Shown here piece after piece: positions 1 to 12,700 of a stretch of 64,000 bases of DNA. Within the stretch, counting starts at the first letter, position 1. The number at the start of each line of letters is the position of its first letter. The notes beneath the pieces were generated by a model. The model worked only from the letters and a program-made list of their open reading frames with translations. It ran no database searches and was not told the origin of the DNA. Both the position numbers and the translations under genes were made by a program. The DNA is taken from NCBI GenBank assembly GCA_038501785.1, contig JBAMJR010000042.1, positions 2,951,001 to 3,015,000 on the forward strand, read 5' to 3'. The stretch comes from Myoxocephalus aenaeus (taxonomy: Eukaryota; Chordata; Actinopteri; Perciformes; Cottidae).

Positions 1-158
1 AGTGGTTCACCAGAATTGCATAACAGACCTCTTGTTTATGTTTTCAGATACATCTGTGTTAGCAGCCATGTCCATGCACATGTATCTTTATTAATAAAAG
101 TGATCACAAATTATTATTTCTTCTTCTTTACCAACCTTTCCCCTCTCATCCACTCAAG

Positions 159-3100
159 TTCCAGCAGAAGTCCCAGCTCCCCCTACGACGGCCATTTTTA
201 TCCCAGGTAGGGGCACTGTCCTACAAGCCATGACTCCCTTCCCTCTCAGACCACCAGCCCCAATCACAAGTTCACTCCCAGCTCTGGTGCCAGTCACCCC
301 ACGCCCACCTCCGCCCTCCGTTCCTGGGAGCGTTCGCTGCAGCGGCTGCTCTAAGGTACTGGTGTCACTTAGTCCTGCGTAACAAGAGCCCTCCACAAAG
401 ACGTGCATATTAATAAGGAAAAACTGTTATTAATGTCAAAGAATTAACACCAATCATGTTCTATACATTGTTATTAACATGGAATCAGATCTGTTAATCA
501 CATGATTAGCAGATATTAGGACTTTTAATGTAGGGTTGTTTTTTTCTTGTCGGTTTAATGTTTCGTGGTTTTGTAAATGGTCGTAGGTTCTGCTGAAAGG
601 CCAAACGGCGTTCCAAAGAAAAGGTTCGACGCAGCTCTTCTGCTCCACGGTCTGTCTGACCGGCCACCTGCCTGCAGCCAACAAGAACCGATCCTGTTTC
701 CAGTGCAACAGGTGCATCTTTGTTTTTCCGCTTGACATCAGTGTGAACTTAAGTCCAGCTTTCATTTAGCTGACAGAAGCCGGCAGTCGCAAATACCCCT
801 GCTCACAATGTTGTGCTTTTCTGCTTTAAAGCAAAGCTATGTTTATTTTAAGTGATTGTCTCGGTTGGTCCCGTGGGGATGTCGTAATTTAAAGTTTCTA
901 TTTATTCAAATGTTTTTTTTCTTATGACTTCTTAAGATTTGTCCAGGTCATAAACTTAGTGACACTGTTGCCTTGATGCATTTAAGCTTGAACGCATAAT
1001 GAAAATAACATCTGTCGATTTTGAACTCGATACTTAACTTTTCGCCCTCATTTGCCACTTTTGTATGTTCCATCCCCTAACCCTGGCTACTGTGTTTAAC
1101 TCCCTCCCTGCAGGGAGATCCTTCAGCCCAGGGACATGATCACGATTCCAGGAGACGACGGCACCTTCGTCAACTTCTGTAGCCAGTTCTGTCTGTCCGT
1201 CTTCAGACACAAGAAGAAACAGGCCGACAAGGTCCCTGATAAAAAGCTGGAGAGGAAGCCAGAGAAGCCGCCTGAGAAACCAGTGGAGCGATCGCCTGAC
1301 AAACCTGTTTGCAGTGTCTGCAGAGTCTCTAATAGGGTAAGAGACACGAAATGCTAGCTTTTACAGCAAAGGCAGGTTTTGATCAAGATGCCTGATAAGC
1401 CATGTCAGCTTTTTCTCCGTCTTTACTTTACAGGTCTAATTCTCTTTTTTTCTTTACAGCAGATTGAGCATGAGGTCAACCATCAAGGTCGTCTGCACAG
1501 ACTCTGCAGTGATGCTTGCTTTGTAACATGGCGCAAGATGCGGCACTTGGCGATGAACTGCTGCGAAGGCTGCGGACTTTACTGTAGCAGCAGCTCAGGC
1601 TCCTGTCAGACGCTCACCATCGACAGATCTCAGCTTAATTTCTGTGGTCCCACCTGTATTGGCACCTACAAACAGGTATGCTTTTGTGGAAAAATATGTA
1701 ATCATCATCTTGTTTGGTTTCTTTTGATCATAAGGATGACAGGAACATGTATGATGAACATTTAGGCCAGTGGTTCCTAAAAAAAATTTGCCGGTCATTC
1801 CCCCTTTTTGTCAAGCAAATGCGAAACTCTTCGTGTGTGTGAAACTTGTGTGTGTGTGTGTTTTCATATAGGATTGCAGAAAGACCGTTGAGTGTGCCTA
1901 CTGTCACAAAATGGCGATCGTGTCTTTCACCATCATGGAACGAGACCAAAGGGGCAAAGTCCAGCTGTACTGCTCATCTGTTTGTGTGGAACGCAGTCGA
2001 CCACCGCGACACATCCTCACTGGTAAGGACACACACACACACACGCACACACGCACACACGCACACGTGCCAAGTTTAGAACTTGGAAGATGCTTCAGAT
2101 CACCTCGGTGACCACAACAGTCTCTAAACTGCTGCACAACAATTCCTTTCAAGATGAATACAGTTTTAATCTTGCCTTACCTTTTATCACCGCGAAGCAC
2201 AGGAAAGCGTGTTTCATTATTAATTATTACACACACTGCATGCTCACATACTCGGTGCATGGCCCGTTTATTTGACCCTTTTCCCGTAGGTACTGCATTC
2301 CCCTGCTGCCTGTGCAAGGTGTCGGCTGTTCCTCAGTACCATCTGGCAATGGTGGACGGCACCATTCGTAACTTCTGCTCCTATGACTGTGTTTGCATAT
2401 ACAGGGTAAAGGCACCAATGGCATACCGACTTTTTTTGTGTCCAACAAATGGATTTTTGATGGCGCATCTGTTGGCCAAAGCCTTGTTGTCTTGTGGATT
2501 TGACATTTGGCTGTTATTTCTCTCACAGAAATCCGGGATCACCTCTCAGCCGGACCTTATCAATGGAGCCTCCGTTCACAGGGACCCCTCCCTCAGAGAC
2601 GCCCCCAAACCAGGGCCCTCTGCAGGAGCCAGCTCGGTCCCTCCCATCCCTCAGGACCACCCATCTTCAGTCCCCTACCAGGCCCACCATCCCAGTCATA
2701 CCTCAGTGCCCCCACTGCTGCCTCCCTACCCAGCCATGTCCTCCCCCTCTGTCCCTGGGCAAGCCCAGGCCAGAGCACCTGCTGGTCAGCCTCTGAAACC
2801 AGCGGAGGGCGGACCCACCGACACCTCGAAGCTGACCTGCCATCAGTGCAGCAAACAGTTCAACGTGAAGCCGCTGCTATTCAGTCACCAAGTAAGGAAC
2901 ACACATGCTGACTCTTAAGTACAGCCAGGTCCATAAATATTTGGACATTGACACATTTTTCATTATTTTGGCTCTGTACACCACAACAATGGAGTTGAAA
3001 TGAAAAAATCAAGATTTGCTTTAAGTGCAGACTTTCAGCTTTAATTTGAGGGTTTACATCCAAATCAGGTGAACGGTGTAGGAACTACAACAAATTCAAA

Positions 3101-6100
3101 TGTGGCCACACCATTTTCTTTTTATTCAACAATAAGTACACCAATACAAGTCATCAACAACATCGACAACCAGAATAAAAACAAAAAATGAAAAACCTGC
3201 TGTCATATCAAGTCTGTGTCAACTGCCATAGAGTCCACTTCCTCCATTTACTGTCCATCCGTGATCCTGTCAGCCGTAGCCTGTGTGTCAGTCTTTCCAT
3301 AATGTTTATTTCCCCCCTGTGTCCACCCAATGGGTCTGAGTGGGTAGATCTTCCGTCCCCCATTTTCTTGTAATGGCCTTTTTACCTGCAACCATGAGTA
3401 AGTATCTTGAATAGATACAAGTCCCCATCATGTACATCATTATCTGTGTACATACACAGATAAATCAGCTTATGATTCATTTGGAATTCGTATCCCAGAA
3501 TATCTTGCGTTATCCTATGGACCATTCCCCAAAACCCTATTATTTTGTGACAATTCCAGAATATATGTGCATGGTTGGCTTCAGATGACCCACAATTTCT
3601 TCAACATGACTTTCTTGTTTCAGAAAAATTATTTGATATTTTAGGTGTGATTAAAGAACCGTATCAGATTTTTCCAGGAAAACTCTCTCCAGGCTCGCGA
3701 ACAGGTTGTTGTTTTATGTTTTTCCCACATCTTATCCCATTCATCTTCAGATATTACCATGTCAAATTCTCTTTCCCATTTTTCTTTTATATACCCTGTT
3801 GCGTTTTTGTCATCCATCAATGCCTTATATAATGTAGTTATAGTTCTGCTAGCATCTGCTAAGAGGCCAACCTTATGTTCCACTCCGCGCACTGTCACCC
3901 CTTGGATTCGTCTATTTTCGTGTATGGCTTGGGCCAGTGGTTCAATAAGTATGCGAACAGGGTTGGTGACAAACAGCATCCCTGTCTGGTTGATCTCTGT
4001 AGCTCGAACTTGTTAGATAGGCTTCCATTTATTTTGATTCTAGCTGTAGGTCGTTGATATAGAGTCCGGATAATCTGTATTGATTTATCGTTGAATCCAA
4101 ATTTATTGGTCGATTATTTCCGCATAATTCCCTATCTTTCCCCGGTTTAGGTATGACCGTTATCATTGCTTCTGTCCATGTTGGTGGCAATTTGCCTTTT
4201 TGTAATGTCCAATTAAACGATTTAACTAACAGCGGAGACAGTTCGTCTTTGAATGTTTTATACCATTCCGCCGGGTATCCATCACTCCCCGGAGATTTCC
4301 CATTTTTTTAAATCTGTTTATTGCCTCCACTACCTCCTCTATTGAAATATCCCTTGTTAGGGTATCATTCTGTGTCTGTCATATCTTTGGTAGGTCTAAA
4401 AAGGACTTAATCTCCTCTCTTTGTGCAGATTTTGGCTGTGTATATAACTCCTCATAATATCTCTGGAATATTCTTTCTATATCTGTTATCAATTGGTTCG
4501 TAAGGGGGTCCCTAATTTTATGGATTTGACTACCGTAGTCGCGAGTTGCTTACGGGTCCGTCTCGCCAATAATTTGGTGGCTCTCGGGCCTATCTCATAA
4601 TCATTTTGCTTACAGAACAGAATCTTCCGCTCCATCTGCCACCCTGTTTTTAAGGGACCAAAAGTAATTGGACAAATTAATATAATCATAAATCTAATTG
4701 TCACTTTTAATACTTTGTTGAAAATCCTTTGCAGTCAATGACAGCCTGAAGTCTGGATTCCATAGACATCACCAGACGCTGGGTTTCGTCCCTGGTGACG
4801 CTCTGCCAGGCCTCTACTGCAACAGTCTTCAGTTCCTGCTGCTTCTTGGGGCATTTTCCCTTCAGTTTGGTCTTCAGCAAGTGAAATGCATGCTCAATTG
4901 GATTCAGGTCAGGTGACTGACTTGGCCATTGCAGAACATTCCACTTCTTTGCCTTAAAAAACTCCTTGGTTGCTTTCGCAGTATGCTTCGGGTCATTGTC
5001 CATCTGCACTGTGAAGCGCCGTCCAATGAGTTCTGAAGCATTTGGCTGAATATGAGCAGATAATATTGCCCGAAACACTTCCGAATTCATCCTGCTGCTT
5101 TTGTCAGCAGTCACATCATCAATAAATACAAGGGAACCAGTTCCATTGGCAGCCATACATGCCCACGCCATAACACTACCTCCGCCATGCTTCACTGATG
5201 AGGTGGTATGCTTTGGATCATGAGCAGTTCCTTTCCTTCTCCATACTCTTCTCTTCCCATCATTCTGGAACAAGTTTATCTTTGTCTCATCTGTCCATAG
5301 GATGTTCTTCCAGAACTGTACAGGCTCTTTTAGATGTTTTTTGGCAAACTCTAATCTGGTCTTCCTGTTTTTGAGGCTCACCAATGGTTTACACCTTGTG
5401 GTGAACCCTCTGTATTTACTCTGGTGAAGTCTTCTCTTGATGGTGGACTTTGACACAGATACACCTACCTCCTGGAGAGTGTTCTTGATCTGGACAACTG
5501 TTGTGAAGGGGTTTTTCTTCACCAGGGAAATGATTCTTCTGTCATCCACCACAGTTGTCTTCCGTGGTCTTCCGGGTCTTTTGGTGTTGCTGAGCTCACC
5601 AGTGCGTTCTTTCTTCTTAAGAATGTACCAAACAGTTGATTTGGCCACACCTAATGTGTTTGCTATCTCTCTGATGGTTTTGTTTTGATTTTTCATCCTA
5701 ATGATGGCTTGCTTCACTGATAGTGACAGCTCTTTGGACTTCATATTGAGAGTTGACCGCAACAGATTCCAAACACAAATACCACGCCTGAAATGAACTC
5801 TAGACCTTTTATCTACTCCTTGTAAATGAAATAACGAGGGAATTACACACACCTGACCTTGGAACAGCTGAGCAGCCAATTATCCAATTACTTTTGGTAA
5901 AAAGAGGGTTGCCACATTTGAATTTGTTGTAGTTCCTATACCGTTCACCTGATTTGGATGTAAATACCCTCAAATTAAAGCTGAATTGATTTCTTTTCAT
6001 TTCAACTCCATTGTTGCGGTGTACAGAGCCAAAATAATGAAAATTGTGTCAATGTCCAAATATTTATGGACCTGACTGTATATACGGATACTTAACCTTA

Positions 6101-8392
6101 ACCCTGATGCATGACGAATGTAACTCATCGACTTACCATGATGATGATATCAATGCTACTTGTTTTCTTTCAGGGTAACATTGCTATGTTCTGCAGTAGG
6201 ACGTGCTCTGAGCAGTATAAAACCCAGAAGAGTATCCTGATTGTGTGTGAGTTCTGTAAACAGGAGAAAGTGCTCTTTGACACCATCTGCTACAACCAAC
6301 AGGACATGATGTTCTGCGGTGAAAGTGAGTAGACGTGGTTTTTCTCCTTTAGCTTCTCCTCTGCATTATTATTCTCGTCGCTTCTGTGGAGGAATTTCTG
6401 CCATTATGGGATAGTTTGGGTATTTGGAACATACATCAACGATGTATCTCCAGTAAATGGCGGTCGATAAGCCCCCAGTTTGGAGAAACGGAGGAACGCA
6501 ACTGTGGCTCAGTGGTTAGCATGCCCGTCTTTCAATCAGAGAGGTGGTTCGAGCTCCAGCTCCGCTAGTCCACGTCGATGTGTCCTTGAGCAAGACACTT
6601 AACCCCGAATTGCTCCCTGTTGCTGTGTCTACGGTGTATCGAGCAAAAATGTAAGTCGCTTTGGATAAAAGCGTCAGCTAAATGAAATGTAATGTCATGT
6701 AACACCAGCATGAGTGCAAAGCAATGTACTTCTGCAGGCCGGAAGAAGCAAAACATATTTTAGGCACCTAAGAAAATCATTATCAGTTCAAGTGTGCGCT
6801 ATATTTATAATATTTTCACCCGTTCCCACAGGGAACTGAAGCTACTATATCCATCTATGCTCTCTTAAAAGCTACAAGACTTCATTGACAAAAACAGTAA
6901 TTTTACCTTGCAGAACACAGGAGCTGCTGGTCTGCTGCTGACTCGATCAGTTAGTTAGTTAGTTAGTTAGTGTTTTTGAGTGACTTTGGGGAATCCTAAC
7001 TAACCCTTTTTAAAACACCAAAGTCACACAACTACACAAGCTAGGAAGGTGCACTGAGAAGATCAACATATCTCTGCCAGGTGTGTCTGCAAAGACCACT
7101 GCTGTATTGTGGGATTGAATGAGTACATTCGAACTCAAAAACGTGCGTGTGTGTGCGCATGTGCATTCGTGAGTGAGTGTACATGTAGTTCCGTTAGCTG
7201 TTAGCTTAGGGGTCGGCAACCCGCGGCTCCGGAGCCGCATGCAGCTCTTTAGCCTCTCTGTTGTGGCTCCCTGAGGCTTTGACACAAAAAAATGGACAAT
7301 CTTTCAAAGGGAACTCCTCTTATTCTGAGGTGATACTGTTTCACTGAATATATATGTATATATATATATATATTTTATATTTCTTTAACTAAAATGTGCG
7401 TCACCTCCTATTACGCCGCTGTCAAGCGTCTTCCCCTGCAGGTGGCTACTCAGGATTTACAGAGCCACGCCCTCGCTAAACTATCTACGGATAAATAGAA
7501 AAAAACACGGAGAAAAATAGAGTTTAATTCTGCGTGGATGTATTAATTAGCATTGTTTGCCAGTGAAAGCTGCCAACATTGTTGGCAGACCGGATTTCTC
7601 AACTGTTGCAACTGGGGGCGTATCTCATGCAACCCACTTTAAAAAAATCTGCTTATTTAGTTATAATATTGAAAATGCTGAATGCTAGTGGTTCCAATCT
7701 TTGCTAAATTAATCACAACAAAAAAATGCCACTTTGACCGTCCATACTTTTTTAGATGAATAAGAAACATTTATTGAGTGTCATTGGACTTGTACTCTAA
7801 TTCAAATAATATAATGCCCATCCTTCCTCTGTTCCAGGCTGTAAGCAACTTTTCAAACACGACCTCACATCTCTTAACAAGGATCATTCTTGGCGTCCCT
7901 GCACCTACTGCACCGGCATCAGCCAAAAGATGCTGCACAGCCACTACGGAGGCAAGATGGAGGAGTTCTGTAAACCCCACTGCATGTCCCAGTACACTGT
8001 GCTCTACTATGGGGTAAGGAGACAGGTGTCCCATTATATTGTTAGCCATTGAACCAAGGGGAGTGCCGTTCTGGGTTCAACATGGTTATGCTATGTCACG
8101 CTCCTGTCTTTTCTTCCCTCTGGCTCCTCCTCTCCTGTCCAGATGGGTCGATGTGATGGTTGTCGGAAACAGGGCTACATGGCTGAGAAGCTGCAGTGTT
8201 TGGGTTCAGTCCGTAATTTCTGCAACCTGCCCTGCCTGCTGCAGTACTGCTACCTGCATTTTGAGACGAGCCATCACACCAGCAGTAACGGTACTGGAAC
8301 GGCCCCACAAAGACCGTTTGGTAAATTGTGTTACTGCATCGGTGTTATACAGCATGATGTTGAGTAGCAACATGTACACTCACTCCGTCCGG

Positions 8393-8485
<93 letters not shown>

Positions 8486-9683
8486 GTATAAATAATCTTT
8501 GACACAAACGTACACTGAAGGTTGAACTGATTTTAGAATTTAGAGGTCAAAGGTCAATGTGACCTCATAAAACCAACAGTGGAGTGCAGGCAGCATACTG
8601 CATGCATATAGAGATTCAAGGAATGACCTTGAATCTCTATCAGCTGATAATGAAACAGCATGTTGGCAAAGACACTATAGACCTTTTTGTATTTATATTC
8701 AGCCAATTTTGTAAATTATTTGCAGCGCTGTTGGTACAGGGGGAAGTTGTGTTTACGTGCACATGCACGGAGGTTTGTTTCAGGTCAGCATGAACTGTTC
8801 TAACCTCGGTATGTTTCTCTCCTCCATCCAGCGCCAACGCAGCCCCACCACTCCTCCAAGATGAATCCCATCATCGCTGATGTCGTATCACTGGCCAATG
8901 GTTCTGCCTCTCAGCCCAGTGTGTCGGCAGATACTGCTCTTACTGGTTCGTTATATCAACAAACTGTTTTTCTACATTGCATATGCATTACTCACAGTGG
9001 GGTTTAATGCAGTGCTGTTTATATTTGTATTCCTCTTTTGTAGGAGCACTTCCGACCTCCAACGTTGACGGGAAGAACCTAGACCATGTACGTGCTCTGT
9101 GTGTGTGTGTGTGTTTGTTTCTGGTTAGACTTAACATACAACTGTGGGTCTTCACTCAAAAATGTTAAAGCTATTGACAAGAAAAGTACTCAAAAATTAG
9201 TTTGATTTGAGAACTGTTCAGAAATAAGACACGATCCAATGCAGCATACCTTGTCTCGACCTAGTTAATTTTTTTATGCTGGTTTCCAGGCCAGTACTCA
9301 GACTGATGCCATGCGAGTGCCAATGCCCCGTCGACGTCAAATGAAGAACAAGTCGGTTCTGTGTCGGCCCTTCACCATGGACCAAGAGAGCATGTGCCAG
9401 CTGCCCACACCCTTCGACGATTTAACAGGTAACTACAACAAAACAAAGAAAAACATCACTCGAACAAGTTGGGTAGTTCAGTCGAGTTTCAGCTCGTTCA
9501 GACGGGACACGGAGCGGCTGCACAGCCGGAGTTAGGTAACCAGGTTTTAAATGGTGCCATCCAGCAGTTTCCTCACTGTAAAATGCATCCAAATACCAGG
9601 TCTACTTACTGCACATTGTTCATAAAGACACATCAAGCATGAACTATTTAAAATTGATCTTGGGAGAATGTTTACCCATGACC

Positions 9684-9727
<44 letters not shown>

Positions 9728-12700
9728 CATGTATCTGCTGTCTCTGTACACACTATGATGACGCTGAATCTTCAGTCCTGCTTGGTGTGCGTCAAACATC
9801 TCCTTGTGTTTTATTGGTCAAGCCAAACAGCGTTTTGGAGGGACAGGTCTCACTACGAGGCAGTCGCTATGTTTTTATGTTTTTATATTTTTCCGATGCC
9901 TCATCAGATAAATCGGTTCGACTCAAGATGTTGAGTCTTCTCTAACGCAAAAAAAACAACTTTTATCTTAGTGCTTTGTGAGATATGATATTGAGCTTTT
10001 TTAATTCTCAGTCAAAATATCAGACTTTTTACATTTTGATAATTAAAAAAATGGTTAAAGATGAAAAAGACATAACTGTGCTAAATTTTGTTAAAAACTT
10101 TAGTTTATTGCTATTTCAATTCTGAATACTTTGTATCGGTCAGTGCTAATACCCATCGCAAACCTCCGTAGTAATAATAATACTGTAATAGCTAGTTTTA
10201 CTGCTAAAGTAGCATATTTGCCTTCTGGCTATGGCCGGTGTGCCTTTTTTGTAGTGTGTCTGTCACAACCCTACACACCATCTAATATATTTTCATTCAT
10301 TTTATTTTTTGGGGTTCATTCAATTATTCGTTGTTCACAACAAGCTGTTTCAATAATTGCACCAGCTCTGCTAGATAGCTCCCCGCAACCTGTCCAGCCA
10401 TCTGCGGAAGCATCCACATCTCCGGAGCTGCCGGCGAAACCTCAGGGTGAAACTCAGCCCTGTAACGGCGTGCCGGCACGCCTGACCGGACGCCATTTCC
10501 TGGCCATGAGGGAGACCGACTCGGACTGCAAGGTCTGCTCGCAACACAAGAGGAAGAGAGTGGAGGAAGAGGAGCAGCAGCAGCAGCAGGAGGAGGAGGA
10601 GGAGAAGAAGAAGAAAAAGAAAAACAAGGAAAAAAAAGAGGAGGAGCCAGGGAGGAAAACGGAAGGAGAGTCGGAGGAGGCAAAGGGGGTGAACTTGTGT
10701 GACGTGAAGGACGATGAGAATAAAGAGGGGGAGCCCTCGGAAACAAAGCATTGTGAGCAGAAGAGTGGGACAGTGAGGAGGCAGACGCTGTATTACTGTA
10801 AGACGTGTTCAGGAGAGCCCAGCCTCTGTCCTGTGCCCTGTTTTGAACTCTACCACACCAGACTGATCTACAAAGGGGCCCCTGAACCGGAACCACAAGG
10901 TGAGCCTCCTGAATAACACGACGCATTAAAAGTGTATCGTTTGTACCACAGTTGTACCCGCTATGCAAGTATTCTTCTTTTATGTACAGTGTATGTAAAT
11001 TACGATAACTGTCACAACAATTAAAGGGATAGCTCATATTTTGTTGAAGTTGGTTTGTATGAGGTACTTAAACATCCGTCAGTTTATTACCTTTTTAAGT
11101 AGATGGCGGTCGGCACGCCCCCAATTTGGAGAACCAGCACTAGATGGAGCAAAGCGATGTTCTGCTCTGAACGTGGGCAGCAGCTAAATGTGTTCAATGC
11201 TTTACCTCGACATCAGACAGCCCTTTGCGATGGGGAGCCTAAGCTGTATGCTACAATTCTCCATTGACAAAAACGGTTATTAAATCGCCGAATACGGTAC
11301 TTCACCTGCCCGAGGGTTGATTCACTTTGGTGAATCCAAACTAGCCCATTGAAATACCCAATATCACACAAACCTGCCTACCGAGCCATCGGTAGAGCAG
11401 CAGCTCCAGTGTTCTGCGAGGTAAGATTACTGTTTTTGTCGAAGGAGTATGGATGTTTTGAAGAGAGCATAAAACAACCTCATTCCCCCACTGGAAAGGA
11501 TGGTCTGACTACAAGGTAAAGCGGTATACCGCCATCGACTGTAGGTAGTAATACACTTTGGATAAGTGCCTCATGCAGCCCACTTCAAAGAATCTAAAAT
11601 ATCCCTATTTTAATGTTGTTCAAATCATAGAAACAACAACAACAACAACACCGTGCACTGACATGATCTGTTGATATTCATGTAGGTCAATTCAACTGAC
11701 TTCTTAAGAGGGTCGAGTTTGTCACCCACGTTTTTCTCTCCACAGTCTCCTGACCTGCTGACGAGAAGTTGTCGTCTACCCAGACCCCGGATAAAGCTTA
11801 AACTACAGGATTAACCGGCTGTGTTCACAACCAACACTTCTTTAGTGTCCTTAACCTCTGTTTTTTTGTGGTCGTCTTGCTTTAGTTTAACCCAATACCT
11901 TATTGACCCTAAACGCAGAATACATGACCGTTCTAAAGGGGTGCTTTGGTATTGTTTCGACTATAGATGGCAGTATTTACACAAAATGGGTCTTCAAGGC
12001 CGTCCCGTCTTCCTACAAAGGGTATTTATTTTGTGAGACGGTGGCTGATGGACTAACGGTCCAGACAAGATTGAGATACTTCCTTAAGTGCTTCACTGAC
12101 CTACAACACGGTGCTGTGACATGCAAGCAAAAATACCTCATTTCTTTATCTGTGTTTATATGTCATTAAAGCTGATCCTTGACATTTGTCAAGTGTCATA
12201 AAACCTGTGAATGTGACATTTTCATTCACTTGATTTGTGTATGCTATGTACATTTTTACGGTGCCGTCACTTTATTTATGGTGCGTTCTTACACGCGCAC
12301 AAGTATGTTTTTCACCACCACCAAATCCCTCGATGTGATGTCACTAACCATTAAAGTCGAGCACTTATTCACTAGCGGTAATCACGGCTGTCATACACTA
12401 TGTAGCCTGATCGTTACATTCATTCAGGTCACTTGTGCCTACCTGCTCGCCCAGATGAAGCTCATGGAGAGAAGGGAAAAAAGTACGTCACTGCACAGGT
12501 TTATCATAAAAGGGGTCACATTGTTAAACCAACTTCTGATATGTTTTTGAGAATGGCTCTAAAGCATATGCAATTTACAACGGGGCGAAACCCTTTTATG
12601 TTCAAATCCAAACTGAACATGTGCCCAACCAGAAACTGCAGGTTCGCAGAGTTGTATTCAGGCAACTGTACTGCTAAACGTGCTTCTACCTTCAAACAAA

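Larger units (their letters stand above)
2922..6078 (-). mobile_element. Tc1/mariner-type DNA transposon with long terminal inverted repeats, interrupted by a LINE
   Basis: TA dinucleotides at 2920-2921 and 6079-6080 flank inverted termini that begin CAG(C/T)CAGGTCCATAAAT and stay alignable for roughly 190 bp (left about 2922-3110, right about 5918-6078). The transposase is on the minus strand. The left arm is split: TIR sequence stops near 3107 and resumes near 4645 with GGACCAAAAGTAATTGG, the inverted partner of CCAATTACTTTTGG at 5887-5900. The element sits in the ZMYM intron between exons 2529-2891 and 6174-6324. Confidence 0.93.
6380..7660. repeat. Dispersed non-autonomous repeat, copy 1, interrupted by a SINE and a hAT-like piece
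   Basis: GGGATAGTTTGGG at about 6409 and ATGGCGGTCG...GCCCCCAGTTTGGAGAA at about 6458-6486 recur in similar form at 11028-11140. The tail CTCATGCAACCCACTT at about 7625 recurs at about 11570. Between these marks copy 1 carries a SINE (6495-6705) and hAT-like sequence (from 7207). It is probably a MITE family; I cannot see its termini clearly. Confidence 0.6.

Noticed and set aside
16..210. Possible extra ZMYM exon following TTTTCAG at about 47
   Set aside because: The frame from that point does not continue into exon 159-355, which has its own acceptor at 158.
10324..11037. 237-aa minus-strand ORF opposite the piggyBac-type exon
   Set aside because: It is an antisense shadow of the purine-rich coding exon; the plus frame has the zinc-finger motifs and splice signals.
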